From contig CM073323.1 in NCBI GenBank assembly GCA_037043015.1, forward strand, positions 15,393,258 to 15,457,257: 64,000 bases of DNA, in the 5' to 3' direction. How positions within the stretch are numbered: the stretch's first letter is position 1; every line of letters starts with the position of its first letter. Of this stretch, positions 10,640 through 22,500 are shown piece after piece. Under the pieces are notes generated by a model. The model ran no database searches. It worked only from the letters and a program-made list of their open reading frames with translations, and was not told the origin of the DNA. The translations under genes were made by a program, and so were the position numbers. Source of the stretch: Bryum argenteum (taxonomy: Eukaryota; Streptophyta; Bryopsida; Bryales; Bryaceae).

Positions 10640-11540
10640 GTACTAAGTTATGGAGAGCCATAACTTCTTTATTGGAGTCCGTTGAAGGTGAATCAAATCA
10701 CTTTGGGTTGGGTCCCAGACTAAGTTTAGTTTCTGCGGTAAAATTTGCAAGCCTATAGATTAAATTATGAATAAATGGCATGCATTTTAGTGGAAGGAGC
10801 TCTTTTCTTTGAATTCTGAAACATGGGGCATGTTTAACCATTGTGAGGCAATTATGGAAAATTAAAAAGATGTTTTTATGAATTTTTAAAAAATAGTCAT
10901 GATCTTAACCCTTAAACGCCCAAGCATGTCCCTTGGGCTTGTTTTATAGTGTATTTTTAGAGGGGCTGGGCGTTTAAGGGTTAAGATGAAGGCCTTACAG
11001 TTGGAAGATTTTTGATCCAAATAACTTTGGTATTGGATTTGCAATGATGGTTTTATCTTGAAAAAAAGTGGATGAATTAATGTTTGTTGAGGAGCTACAT
11101 CTCCTTTATCCACCATTGGATTTCGACTTTGTTCTTTATGATGAATTCCAATTAGAGTCTTGTTTTAGTGGTAGAAACCTTGACAAAATCAAAGATAAGG
11201 CATAGAATTGAGTGCAAAGGGATATGTTTTTGACTATTTTTCCTTCCTAATATTTTTGGCACTTTTCACCATTGCAAGGCCATTATTTGTGTAGAGAACT
11301 TTCTTTAATGAATTTTTTTGTTCAAGGGTGTTATTGAGATGAAGGTAACATTTTTGTAGTCGGTGTTTTTTTGTGATTGCAATGAGTCTATTAGTAGCAA
11401 TTTCACTTCAAAGTGAAATTGCTCAGATTTTGTGATGTTTATTGAGTGCTAATAGGTTATGAGTTTGCAATCTATGAGGCCTCATGGCTCAAAATTTGAG
11501 CTACATGATATACAATATGTTTACAAAATTGTACAATTGA
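10640..11540 (-). mobile_element. Partial copy of the 2.5-kb TTAA element family
   Basis: On the + strand this region matches the reverse complement of about 20500-21560 over long blocks: CAAATAACTTTGGTATTGGA, GCAATGATG...TTTT, GAGGAGCTA.ATCTCCTT and CTATGAGGCCTCATGGCTCA against its counterpart. Neither end is clear. It carries a 72-bp TTAA element at 10909-10980. Confidence 0.65.
10909..10980. mobile_element. 72-bp miniature TTAA element
   Basis: The ends CCCTTAAACGCCCA and TGGGCGTTTAAGGG are perfect inverted repeats, flanked by TTAA on both sides (10905-10908, 10981-10984). The interior is about 44 bp, including a CCCAAG...CTTGGG hairpin. The homologous region near 21295-21310 (reverse strand) lacks it and reads GATCTTTAGATG, close to an empty site. 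It is one of the shortest elements of this type imaginable. Confidence 0.82.
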
Positions 11541-12399
11541 GTTTTGGATGACTTACATTTATTTCTACATATGACACTTTTTATGGGAATGTATTTGCTT
11601 TTTTTATCAAAAGTCATACCATTTAGGAGTTTAAGTAATAATGTTACTTTGTGCCAAAACAATGGAGTATTAAGTAATTAAGTAACAATCTTTTAAACGC
11701 CCACACAATCATTTTTTAGATGATCCGCACTTTAAACTATCATTTCTTTCTCTTTAAACAACTTTTCATTAGCCAATATACATGTAATTGAGGTATTTGC
11801 AATGGTTATAATTTGAATTTGAATGCATTATTCAAGGTAAAATTTTGTCTTGCATGTTGGCTTCTTGAAAGCCAAAAAAATATGTTATTCCGAAAGATGG
11901 GCACTTTTGAGCACATTCTCAAACACTTATAGGGCCCTTGCTAGGTCAAACTTTTGAAACTCTTTGTTCGTTGCATCTGCCCAAAACAACTCAAAAGGAT
12001 TTAATTTAGGTGGTAAAAAAAAAGTTGTTGAAACAAAAAGTTCTAGTTTTAGTTTTATTGTTTGTTGGATACTCACGAGTAATCGATTGGTGACATATGA
12101 CATATAAGAGATTCTATCACTATGTACTTAATATTAACATTGTTGTTTAGTAGCTTGTCTCAAATTTTCTTACAAACATATAACACTCATTTCATGCTCC
12201 GAAGTTGAATTACTCTCCTTGCTTAATGTGATTAATGCCCAAATCTTGACATATTTGAAGTTTTAAATATTTGATATTTGAAGTTCACAAATTTGTTGAA
12301 TGTATTTATTAATCCATAACCAAAATATGATCACAAATATAGGTGAACTAATTAGAAAATCTTACGGTTGGAAGTATGAAACCTTGAACTTTTTTAAGG
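11541..12399. other. AT-rich non-coding stretch
   Basis: Probably repeat-derived: the left part may continue the 2.5-kb TTAA family and the right part merges into the element ending at 12961. No ORF or clear end was found. Confidence 0.45.
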
Positions 12400-12961
12400 A
12401 TTCCCTCAACTTTGTACAATTTTTAAATATGGTATTTGAGAGACAATTTCAAATATTTGACATATTTTAGGTATGTAACACTGGGATCCAGTACCTAACT
12501 TCTATGTGTATATTTATAGCAAATTTCATATTCAATACAAATTGTGAGATCATAATGTTCAAAACTAGAGAAAAAGCTTTTCCCTTGTGGTAGAAATGGT
12601 AGCGGTGAGATCATGCCTTAAAAACTTATTTACATGTACAAGAAACGAAACTTGAAAAAAAATAAAATTTTCAATTTTTAGTGAATTATGAAATTTCTCA
12701 AATCTAACTAATTGTGGGCAGTTTTTGAGAATAAATGAGGACATACTGCAGTGTGGGTAGATTTCTAATAATGTTTTCAAACTTTAACCATGAATATCTC
12801 TTAAAGTTTGAGGAATTTTCAAGCTCAATAGGACTTCCCAAAAAGGTATGGTAAAAATCTACAACTTGCAAAAGGTTTCAACTTAATGCAGGCTAAATAT
12901 GATAAATGAGAGGTTAACCAAATCCGAACAACCTAATTTGGGCCTTAGACAACTTTAGGGG
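12400..12961 (-). mobile_element. TTAA-type element, 792-bp family, minus-strand copy
   Basis: Its CCCCTAAAG end is at 12961 (read leftwards), next to TTAA at 12962-12965. The interior, on the minus strand, follows the family order: CTTTTGCAAGTTGTAGA, AAGAGATATTCATGG, CTACCCACACTGCAGTATG and GGCATGATCTCACC. The far end near 12400 is not sharp. It preserves the uninterrupted version of the site that holds the rRNA insert in the 7.1-kb copy. Confidence 0.6.
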
Positions 12962-12965
12962 TTAA

Positions 12966-14331
12966 AGGACAAATTCCATTGAGAGGGACTTGGTCCACGT
13001 TGAATATAAAATATTTTGAATAGTACAATGAATAATGAACAATTTACTTGGGCTCATTCAATAGAGAGATGTGAGGAGAATCCTATAGCAAAACAAGTGC
13101 ATTTGAAGATGTGTTGATTTGTTTAGAGATGGCCAGAGGAAGTTTAAGCTTCCTAGTATATGTGGATTTTTTGATAAAATATGGTCTGGTATACTTGAGC
13201 TGCCTTTCAAGGGCTCGAGTATGACATTATAAGGGGGAAAATTGAGCTTGAATATGGTTCGACATGAGCTTCTAAAGTTAAAGAAAAGCTGCAAACTCAA
13301 CTTGAAAGATCATATAATAGGAATACTAGCACCAAGTTGCTCCATCTTCCTTCTATTTATATTGAAGTATTGTCTATCATGTGCAAAGTATTGCGCACTC
13401 CATCCGTCTTATCACACTTGTATTATGAAGTGTCGATCACGTCAAATTGATGAGAGTGTCGATCACGTCAAATTGATGAGATTTGTTGTTTGTTTGCGTA
13501 CCTCACATCAAATTTTATGAAATAATGTGAGAAGAATATGTCTTCTTATCACTTCAAACAATGTACATTCACTTATAGTCTAAGTCGGTTAGATGCCTAG
13601 CTTGAGAACATGATATAGTTAGGTACATGGTTGTTTTCAAAATGCAAAAGTGACACTCTCCTTTTCCGAACACCAACAAAGTGTAGTACATCAAACACGG
13701 TGACATTAGAAATCTAACAAGAAACAATTCAAAAGCTTGTCACCGTAATCAACCTTTCATGGCGATGAGCAATTGAGCATGTGGTATTTTTGGAGCTACT
13801 AGGTGGTTTGATTTGTGCATGTAGTGGCTATGATGGGTCGGTTTGGTTTGACTCTTGATTTTGTGGATTTTGTGGCCATGATGGGGTTGCCGTCTTAGAA
13901 TTGTTAGGAGCAATATTACGAACCTCATTTCTTAGAGCCGCCACCGATATAAAATTGTGCAAGATCACACTAGGTTTTTTATTCGTTTAAGCCATATCTA
14001 GTAGATAAATATTTAAAGTAGTCGTAGTTGACACTGATATGTGGTGTTGTAGAAGCATATAAATGCACAATATGATGATATGAAGCTCATTGCAATCAAA
14101 CTTTTTGAAGCTTTGAAATCCATCACTACGGTACCAATTTTTCCTAACTTCTCCGCACCATTTCATGACTTGTTTTCATGATTTCTTTTCGCATATCATA
14201 ACTTTCCTTTGTAGTTTATTATACAATACTAGTTCACATATTAAATCATTGAACCCGTTCAGAGTTCATTTGGTCTCATGATTTTGTGAAAGATGCTGAG
14301 TGTATGATGTAGGACTCCAATCAAGGCAACA
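12966..14331. other. Non-coding stretch with short relics
   Basis: A 26-bp unit (GTGTCGATCACGTCAAATTG plus ATGAGA) is tandemly duplicated at 13430-13455 and 13456-13481. The CACTCCATCCGTCTTATCAC word near 13396 resembles the CTCCCTCCGTCCCAT termini of Stowaway/mariner-like plant MITEs. On the minus strand near 13880-14000, KPSVILHNFISVAALRNE recalls the C-terminal end of PIF/Harbinger nucleases, but this is weak. Confidence 0.4.
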
Positions 14332-14335
14332 TCAA

Positions 14336-14595
14336 CGCCTAAAGATACTTGATTCAAAATTACTTAAATTACAGAAATTGACCTTTGCTTACTTCATGCC
14401 AATAAAAGCTTAATTTAAGTATCAATTAGAAAATCCAACCAGAGGATCATAAAGTGAACTTGCCTTTTCACACGCATCTGTATTTAAAACCATCGATTCT
14501 TTTTCATTTGTGAGATTATAATGGTCAAAGTTGGCTGATCTCACTTTATGCGAGAACCCCGAAAAGCCATTTTGGCTCTCTCGAATCTTTAAGAG
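14336..14595 (-). mobile_element. 260-bp TTAA-type MITE, minus-strand copy
   Basis: Exactly 260 bp, as is the relative at 37814-38073, which it matches in reverse orientation: AGCCATTTTGGCT, CAAAGTTGGCTGA and ATTATAATGGTCAAAG blocks. Right end TTTAAGAG then TTAA; left end CGCCTAAAG after TCAA. The ends have mutated, so this is the older of the two copies. Confidence 0.75.
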
Positions 14596-14599
14596 TTAA

Positions 14600-15443
14600 C
14601 ATGTCAGCGCAGTGCAAGAATTTCCTTCCCATCACAAAACAATTGCAACTTCATTTGCGCCTTTTGGGCACTTGTTTTAATAACTGTAGATGCTTTTTAC
14701 AAGGCAATTACTGTTTGCTATACATGCACTTGGCTTTTGAAATTGATTCTCTTCCACTTATTTCATAATTCACTATGGCCTCTGTCACGATAATTCATGC
14801 CGCTTTTAGTTATCCTCTAATGTTTGCTATAGGTACTCTATGATTTTAAATTCATAGATTCAGTAAATTGTGAAAATTCCAAAAAATTGTGAAAAAATTG
14901 TGGCAATGAATTTTCATTCCTCACGTGCTATCAACTTGGTGCTCCCATTATTGTAGGTCTCCTCACATGTACCCTGCCCTGGCTTGAAAAAAGTGTCTGT
15001 TTTGGGTGGCCTCGACCTTAATAGGAGGGGGGGGGGGGGGCAGTGGGCCGCCGCCCCTGCCAATTACAGAGAAGAGCTTTTTGGGTGTCCAGCCCGGTGC
15101 CCAGCCCAGCCCCGCGCGGCGGGTGGGAAGCATCCACCGGTGCCCAGCGCGGCGGGTGGGAAGCGGATGCGCTCGGATTTCTCCCCTGAAAACCCAAATA
15201 TTTTCTATAGATTCGCAGGGCCAATGGCAATTTCCCCTGTAATTTGTGGGATTTTTGCATTCTGGGATCCCCAAAATCAAATTGTCGCAGTTTTGAATTG
15301 GAAGATACCAGTACAACTGTAGGAAGTGCAAAACTCCTTTCCCCTGAAACGCTGGTCGGGGGCATAATACACCAAACCGGGGGCCTCATCGTGTCGTCAC
15401 TTTGGATTTGCACAGGCGCCCCCGGGAGCGACACGGCAGCGGA
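14600..15443. other. Upstream region of the PGM-family gene
   Basis: AT-rich to about 14940, then sharply GC-rich. A G-run lies near 15026, and an imperfect duplication of GCGCGGCGGGTGGGAAGC occurs at about 15111-15131 and 15149-15165. The overlapping ORFs here on both strands have no recognisable protein and differ in every frame, so I read the block as the promoter/CpG-rich 5' region. Confidence 0.5.
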
Positions 15444-15520
15444 CTCCTCCCCACCCTCCCCTCTCCTCCCCCCCCCCCCCTCCTCTCGCCTCCTCTCCCC
15501 TTTCCCCTCTCCTCCTCTCC
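15444..15520 (+). promoter_or_regulatory. Pyrimidine-rich 5' leader tract
   Basis: A 77-bp run of almost pure C/T ends 32 bp before the proposed start codon at 15553. Such pyrimidine patches are common at plant core promoters and 5' UTRs. Its position supports transcription on the + strand, but no TATA box could be assigned. Confidence 0.5.
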
Positions 15521-15552
15521 GGGTGCGTGATCTGGGCTCACTCACTGACTCC

Positions 15553-17089
15553 ATGCCTGCCTTACAGGTAGGGCTCGCTCTTGTCTGCCGTTGGGTTCAT
15601 TATTGTTTCTGTTGTTTCTCGTTGGGAAATGTAGAAACTCGGGATCGACTGGAGCGAGGAATCACGGGCGCGAGTGTGGGATTTCTGTGTGCAGGGGACG
15701 CGCGGACACGGCTCGGGCAAGGGCCATGGCTATGACGAGGACGACGACAGTGATGAGTCCATGAATCATCATAACAACAACAACAACACTAGTGGTACTA
15801 CTAACAATCCAGACAACGCAGACCCATTCGTGCAGAATTTGTTCGTGCTGCGCCACGGCGAGGAAGAGGCGGTGAGTAGCGACAGTGAGCGGCCGTGGGA
15901 CCCGCCGCTCTCGGAGCGCGGCAAGCTGCAGGCATGGCGCGTGGGGCGCGACTTGCGACTGGACGATTGGAACATTACGCGCATCGTCATGTCGCCGTTC
16001 CTGCGTTGCGTGCAAACGGCCGCCGAGGTCATCGCCGGCCTCTGCTTGCTGCCCTCCAGCCTAGACCAAACCCCCACTGCGCATTCGCGTCGAAATGCGG
16101 GCCCAGGCGCCACCACCCTCAAGGTCCCTAATCATGCACGCCCCCATAGCGTAAACCTCTCGTCCTCCCCTCCCTTCCTCCTCACCGTTTGGTGTGCATG
16201 CAGGCTTCGATCGAGTGCGGACTAGCGCACATGCTGAATCTGCAAGGCATCCCTTACCCCTCGCAAGTGGCCCAAAAGAACAACTCTCTGCTGCCCTGGA
16301 CCCTGGACCTGCCTCAGCTCTACGCCCTCCTACCCCGCGGCATTTGTGATACTTCCTATGAACCCATTAGGCAAACGGTAACTCCACCACTCACAGTAGC
16401 TTCCTCTTTCAACCTAACCCCCCCACGCATGCAATTCCAATCTTGTTGCACTCTTCCATTCCTGTCTGTATCGATCTTTCCATCCTGCTCCACAGAAACC
16501 GATACATATTCTTTTGCAGCGATTTTCTTTCAACGTCTCTCTCTTTCATTGCCGATGATGTTGTTTCTTCGAGTATACTAATTCTTCTTCGAGACCAAGC
16601 ACCATTAGATTATAGTAAGACTTCCTACGGGTGACATGCTTTCTCTCTTGATCTGCTTGGATTTTCTCATCTTGTCGTTGTTTCTGCAGTTACCCCTGTG
16701 TAGGGAGACTGTTGCAGATGTGCAATGTCGATTCACTACCACATTGCAGAAGATTGCGAACAAGTTCCATTTTCAGCACATTTTATGTATCACACATGGT
16801 ATGCCTCTCCGCTTCAACCTTGAGGATATCATATCAATTGCATTATCATGTAACTTACAAATGATAATAATGCTGTCTATTCATTTGTGTAGGTGAAGGA
16901 GTGATGAATTCAATATCAATGATGTGGCCTCGTGTTGAAATGTATGGAGTTGCCTACTGTGCATATACACATGCTCAACGTCCCAACTTTGAACGTGATG
17001 ATGGTACAAACAACATTCTTAATGGTGAATGGGAGTTGTTAACCGAGTCTGGGTCAAGTTCCGGGATTTTTTTTGGCCCCTCCCGATAA
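15553..17089 (+). CDS. Histidine phosphatase / phosphoglycerate-mutase family protein
   Basis: Five exons with consistent splice phases: 15553-15567, 15695-16123, 16204-16377, 16690-16798 and 16893-17089, giving 307 residues. The protein starts MPALQ and has an Asp/Asn-rich linker (about 19-47). The catalytic RHG motif is at residues 58-60 (NLFVLRHGEE), followed by RPWDPPLSERG and VMSPFLRCVQTAAEVIAGL. The second catalytic histidine is at 242 (ITHGEGV). This order matches the plant PGM-like proteins of the At5g64460/At3g60450 type, whose substrates are poorly defined; it is not a glycolytic enzyme by sequence alone. The 5-codon first exon is inferred from the splice site after the only nearby in-frame ATG. 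The intron 2 donor (AAG then GTCCCT) is weak. Probably soluble; no signal peptide is seen. Confidence 0.88.
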
Positions 17090-17970
17090 AGAGCATCAAT
17101 CCCTTAATAATGCAAATCTTGTAGACAATTTTGACCTTATATACCAATGATAAAACTAAAATTCATCAACCAGGCACACTATCTAGACGATGAGGTATGT
17201 ATGTACACCTATTTGCATGCACTTAGTTGAAGAATCCACTGTACTTAGAGCCATCAAATGAGTGACTATTAGTAAATAGAAAAACAAGGTTTCCGCATTT
17301 TTGTGATATTTTTAAGACTTACATATTCAATCAGAAATTTTAGAAGTAACTGACAGAGGTTGCAGCCCACTCTTCTGCATGTATTAGTAAACAACAGGTT
17401 CTTGTTGATACATTTATACTGTATTGTGTAGTTACAGTACTGTAGGAGTATTTTGTTGCGTTTTGTTGTCATTTTTGGATGTTTTGATTTTGTTTTTGTT
17501 GTAAAATTTACAGCTGTATGATTTGAGTATGCGAAAACGATCTTTGTATCTATTCATACATAGTTTAGTACAATATGAGTATAAAAATATTTTATCATGA
17601 CACGTAATACATCTGTTAGTGATGTGACATGTTGAATGATAATCACTGCCTTCATCTTACTTTCATATTATTGATTTTATTCTATCAGCCAAAAATTTAT
17701 TACAGATTCAAGCTATTTCTGCGGATTAAAATAATAATTAATATGATGTAGTGCAATGTAATTATAGAAAGACATCTGGAGCCAGTGCATGTACCTAGGA
17801 TTGCCAATGCATGTCCTAGGGTTGCGTGTAGGAAGATGGAGATTGTACTACTTTCTAGAACTTTTTTTAAGTGGTGTATGTTTCTTGCAATAATAAAAGA
17901 TGGAATATTCATGATCTCCATGATTTCAGGGATGTAACATTGTACAGTAAACTGCTTCAATTATTATCAA
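17090..17970. other. 3' flank of the PGM-family gene, AT-rich
   Basis: Contains the likely 3' UTR just after the stop codon at 17087-17089. No second gene, RNA or clear repeat end was found before the TTAA element at 17975. Confidence 0.5.
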
Positions 17971-17974
17971 TTAA

Positions 17975-18199
17975 CCCTTAAAGGTCCCTTGGGGATAGTA
18001 TGTACGGTGGCTTATAATTGAGATTTGCTACCAACAAGTAACTCTATATTGAGATCTTAAAAGCTTAGTAGAACCGCATGGATTTATATGTCAACTTGTT
18101 CTTTGAACTCAAATCTATTAAAGGTGTGCACTCATTCCAATACAAACAAAATACGCTGTATTCTAGCAACCAAAATATGGTTGTTCAGACCTTTAAGGG
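17975..18199. mobile_element. 225-bp TTAA-type MITE
   Basis: The ends CCCTTAAAGGTCCC and CAGACCTTTAAGGG are inverted repeats, with TTAA at 17971-17974 and 18200-18203. The interior is unlike the 361-bp and 260-bp families, so it is a third interior under the same type of ends. Confidence 0.83.
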
Positions 18200-18203
18200 T
18201 TAA

Positions 18204-19046
18204 TTTTATCTTTTTATAAATGAACTGCTTCTTTTTGCGAGATATTAAAGGTTTGTGCCAGAAATTCCAAGCACCTCGAGACAGTTCCGAGATGTATACC
18301 CAATTTTATATTTTCTCTTGATCGTTGGTATCTTTCACTGGTTAATTTTCTAATGTAATTAAAAATTTAGTATATCAAAATTTTAATGATTTTGTATGAG
18401 ATTTTACACTTTCTTTTCTTAAGAAAAAATAGTATTAATTTTAAATCGTTAAATTTTGATACCAAATTATGTTATGTTTAAATTCAAGGACCTTTTTAGG
18501 TTCGGGGTGTTTCACTAGGAGAGTTGAACTATTGATGGGGCTTGAGAAGTACAAAAATCCTTTCATGTATTTGTTTCTTCTTTTGCCTCATTTACGATTT
18601 AAAGCGTTTCTGCAGTTGCTCATATGACAAGTGTGAAATGTTATTTGGAAATTTGATACAAGAGTTAAAATCCAAGTCCAATGAAAGACCTTATTTTGTA
18701 AAAAATCATCGAGTTGATTTTCAGAAATTTCAATGTTCTCTAAGAAAGGTCCCTTCTTAACTACTCATTATAATTGTCGAGTAGGATCTCTCAAATTTAC
18801 TTCTCAAGATAGATCTAAGAGAATCTACTAAACAATTATAATGGGACAGAGGGAGTACCTTCGATACCAGTCCATACTTATTTTTTCTGAGTCCAAGTTT
18901 AAGTATTGAAGTGTTAGAGCGTTCACAATAGACTAGAAATGAAATTCGTATATTTAGCCAGGAAGTAAGCGTCATCAATTCCAGACCCTCCCCTTTAGTT
19001 GGATCATACCCTAATTCATTACTCCCTCTTATATTCAATTGTGTGT
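18204..19046. other. AT-rich intergenic DNA
   Basis: No gene found. It holds the foldback element at 18766-18858 and, near 19020, another TTACTCCCTCTTATATTCA word that looks like an isolated end of the same Stowaway-like type. Confidence 0.5.
18766..18858. mobile_element. Short Stowaway/mariner-like foldback MITE
   Basis: ACTCATTATAATTGTCGAGTAGG... on the left pairs with ...CTACTAAACAATTATAATGG on the right (parts of an imperfect inverted repeat of about 40 bp). The right end continues GGGACAGAGGGAGTA, the reverse complement of the TACTCCCTCTGTCCC end found on many plant mariner-type MITEs. The left end has lost part of that motif. Confidence 0.6.
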
Positions 19047-19050
19047 TTAA

Positions 19051-21597
19051 CCTCTGAAGGCCCGTGGGGTTTGAAGAAAAACTCAGATGTGTTATAAAAT
19101 ATGGGTTCCATAATCATTATGATGTAGCGCTCTAAAGATTGTATAAAACACTTAAATTCTAAATTAGATCTATACTATTAAAATATCTAATAGGTAGTAC
19201 CTAATATCATATTAGAAAGAGGCCACAAGTAACCTATGAGAAACCTTATTAGTTCTTCATAATTGTAAATTTTCATACTATTAGAGAACCTTGCCATGTT
19301 TGTGTCTAAAGGCTTATTGTGAACAATCTATGAATTCAAGCGAGGTTCTCTAATTGGATGTGGTTGCCAATTTACCAAACTTTTGTAATTTTAACAAAAA
19401 AAATTGAAAAGAAAAATGCTTTTTCTACCTGCGTACATCTCCTCAAAATTTAGAACAGACCATAAAATGATTGATTGGGCTCTTAAGAGGTAATTCTACG
19501 ACCTTATAATTATTACTTTTTACATTTCTTAAATTACCTTAGTTAAGATTATTTACTATGAAAGTCTTTTAGATTTTTCTTCTAAGGTCCAAAAAATTCA
19601 TAGTACAGTATTCATAAATAGTCACATATTAAAAATTATGGGATTATTTATAGGTAGTTACTTCACATCACAATGGATGGCACTCGTACATGTAGTAGAG
19701 CTTAGAGAGTCGTCACCTTTAACAAGTTAAGGACTTATCTTTGAAATCAAATTTGGCGAGTCTGTTAGCAAGTCTATTGAGAGTGCTACAGTGGTACCTG
19801 GATAAAATCAACCTCGTTAAGATCAACGTCTAGTTAAGAACGTTGTCCATGTCCCTTTATTAAGCAAAGATGCATTGTTTCATTATGGTCAACGTTTGGA
19901 TAAGATCTACGTTTTTGTCTGTCCGAAAACGTTTATCTGATCCAAGATTAACCCTTCCTCCAAGAACTTTTGTTGGTCCTACCTATTTAGCTGATAAAGT
20001 GCTCAAAATAATAGAACCCACTCTCGGAACCCTCCTTCACATAAGATTCTCGTGAAAGAGTAAATTCCATCTCTTGATCAATATTTAAGTATATAGAGAT
20101 CATAATTTCTTTCCTCAAATTCCTCTCATTAAAATGCATTTAAAACTATACATATTTTTTATTATTGAGTTTTTGAACAAATGCAATATCTTTTTGAAGC
20201 TCATGTTAGGTTTTTATAGAAATTAAGGCATGCCAATTGATAGAGTTAACCTTTGTCACATTACCAAAAAAGAAATTTAATGTTTCAGATTGTACACATT
20301 ATGTGGATTAGAAATTTAAAAAGTCTTTGTTTACAAAAAAATTTAAAAAAGCTCAAACACATTTGATATACAAATCATCTGAGGATGATGTAATAACCAC
20401 AAAAAGGTGAATTGCTTAAATTTGAAATATAATATTTTCTTACTTTGATATGAATTATAAAATTCATGGGTACAAAAAACTCATAGAATATTAAGATCAT
20501 AATTTATTGCATGTTTCAATACAAAATAACCACTAATCCATAAATGTACCTTGCCATTTTAAGCTTAAAAACACAATTTTTAAAAAAGTTTCATGAATGA
20601 AAATGAAGGTAAGGTATTGTAGACCATGTGGACTAAAATTTGGGTCATAGGGCCTCATATATTGCAAGATCATAACGTATTAGCTTGCAATTCAGATTAC
20701 AAATTTCTATTATTTTCACATTGAAGTGGAAATACTACCAATTAAGCAATTGCAATAAATAGATCCCCAACTTGAAAGTTGTGCACAAGGAGCTTATATC
20801 GCTTAGGATATTAAAATACATGCTACAAAAATCCATCATTTTCACTTTGAAGTGAAAATAATACCAACATGAAAATTGCAATAAAGAATTCACAAACTAG
20901 AAAGTTGTTCATCTTCATCTCAAAAACACTTTTGTGCCAAAAAAATTCAACAAAAAAAAATATTCGCTCAAATAGTAGCCTTCCAATGGTGAATACTGCC
21001 CCAAAATTTATAGAGGATAAAAATTTCAAACTAGACCCTTTGCACTCAAATTCATGCCCTATGTTCAGTATATCTTCGATTAGATTAACGATTCTACCAC
21101 AAAAACTAGACTATTATTGGAATGCATCCCAAAAATTAAAGTCAAAATCTAATGTTGGATGAAGGAGATCTAGCTCCTCAAAAATCATCCATTTTTTCAC
21201 TGTTTTCATTGTAAAAACATCATTGCAAATCCAATACCAAAGTTATTTGGATTAAAAAACTTGCAAATAGAAAGTCAATAGGATGCATCTAAAGATCATA
21301 CTTATGTAAAAAAATTTCATGGAAAACTATTTTTGATTTCACATAATTAGCTTGCAATGGTAAAACATGCCTCATGTTTGGAATCCCAAAAACAAAAGCT
21401 GCCTTCACTAAAATGCTTGCCATTAATTTATACTTTATTGTATGGATCTACAATTTTTACTACACAAACTAGACTTGGTTTTTGACCCAACCCAAGTGAT
21501 TTCGTCAAAAACAAAGTCCGGATGAAAACGTTTTGGCTCTTCAAAGTTTCTAGCCTTCATCCAAAATGTCGTTTTTAAACACTAGGGACGTTTAGGG
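19051..21597. mobile_element. 2.5-kb non-coding TTAA-type element
   Basis: Bounded by TTAA on both sides (19047-19050, 21598-21601), with ends CCTCTGAAGGCCC and GGACGTTTAGGG, an imperfect inverted repeat of the TTAA-family type. Its right half matches about 10640-11540 in reverse orientation, which proves it is repetitive. The interior is AT-rich with duplicated internal words (CATTTTCACTTTGAAGTG-type) but no ORF longer than about 100 codons, so no transposase. The left end is less convincing than the right. Confidence 0.55.
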
Positions 21598-21601
21598 TTA
21601 A

Positions 21602-21960
21602 TTATGGTATCTCAAAAAATATACTTAACGATCAGAACTACATTTTTAGGTTTACAATTTTTGCATTGAAAAAACTTTAAACCTACAGAGAATGAATGAC
21701 AAAAATAAGTAATGAGTCTCTAAAATTTTCATGAACGCCATAAATACGAATTATTCCTTAAAATAATTTTTGAAGGTTTGTAACTTAGTTATCAAAACTA
21801 AAAAAAAATCTAGAAAAATGTTTCGGGTAACATCAACAAGTTCCCCTTTGCACCATTTAGACAATGTCTTTTAGGTTACGCCAAAACGAACTTCCAAATC
21901 AACTTTGAATGTTTTTAACTCACAAATGGTAAAGATCCAAAGGTTGAATTTTGGCATTAA
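21602..21960. other. AT-rich spacer
   Basis: No gene or repeat end recognised between the TTAA element and the microsatellite. Confidence 0.45.
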
Positions 21961-22385
21961 TTATAGATAGATAGACAGATAGGTAGATAGGTAGATAGGT
22001 AGATAGGTAGATAGGTAGATAGGTAGATAGGTAGATAGGTAGATAGGTAGATAGGTAGATAGGTAGATAGGTAGATAGGTAGATAGGTAGATAGGTAGAT
22101 AGGTAGATAGGTAGATAGGTAGATGGGTAGATGGGTAGATGGGTAGATGGGTAGATGGGTAGATGGGTAGATGGGTAGATGGGTAGATGGGTAGATAGGT
22201 AGATAGGTAGATAGGTAGATAGGTAGATAGGTCGATAGGTAGATAGGTAGATAGGTAGATAGGTAGATAGGTAGATAGGTAGATAGGTAGATAGGTAGAG
22301 AGGTCGATAGGTCGATAGGTCGATAGGTCGATAGGTCGATAGGTCGATAGATCGATAGGTCGATAGGTCGATAGGTCGATAGATA
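21961..22385. repeat. Expanded GATAGGTA-type microsatellite
   Basis: About 420 bp of 8-bp units, mostly GTAGATAG, with blocks of variants (GTAGATGG at 22122-22194 and GTCGATAG at 22300-22380). The blocked distribution of variants shows stepwise local expansion. It is joined directly to the 3' end of a SINE on the minus strand, whose normal tail is a few TCTA units. The long Leu-Ser-Thr-Tyr repeat ORFs it makes are artefacts. Confidence 0.95.
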
Positions 22386-22500
22386 CTTCAATCCCTATGT
22401 AAGGGGCCGGCATCAATGAAGTGTCCGTACTTAATGCCAATGACCCAATGCCCATCGGAAAAAGAGGAAATTGGAACATACTGATTAGTGTAAGTACTTA
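22386..22500 (-). mobile_element. SINE copy C, 5'-truncated, 3' part only
   Basis: On the + strand, AAGGGGCCGGCATCAATGAAG and the following ACTTAATGCCAATGACCC match copy A near 3695-3750 (same orientation). The tRNA-like head is missing. The CCTTACATAGGG hairpin and GAAGTATCTATC junction lead straight into the expanded microsatellite. Confidence 0.75.

Noticed and set aside
13850-14010. PIF/Harbinger nuclease C-terminus (KPSVILHNFISVAAL) on the minus strand
   Set aside because: Only one short motif, no DDE residues or inverted repeats, so not listed as an element of its own.
15018-15554. Minus-strand ORF upstream of the PGM-family gene as an antisense gene
   Set aside because: Lies in a GC-rich, stop-poor promoter region; Arg/Gly/Glu-rich with no domain, and several frames are open at once.
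21957-22479. Long Leu-Ser-Thr-Tyr repeat proteins on the minus strand
   Set aside because: Pure translation of the 8-bp microsatellite.
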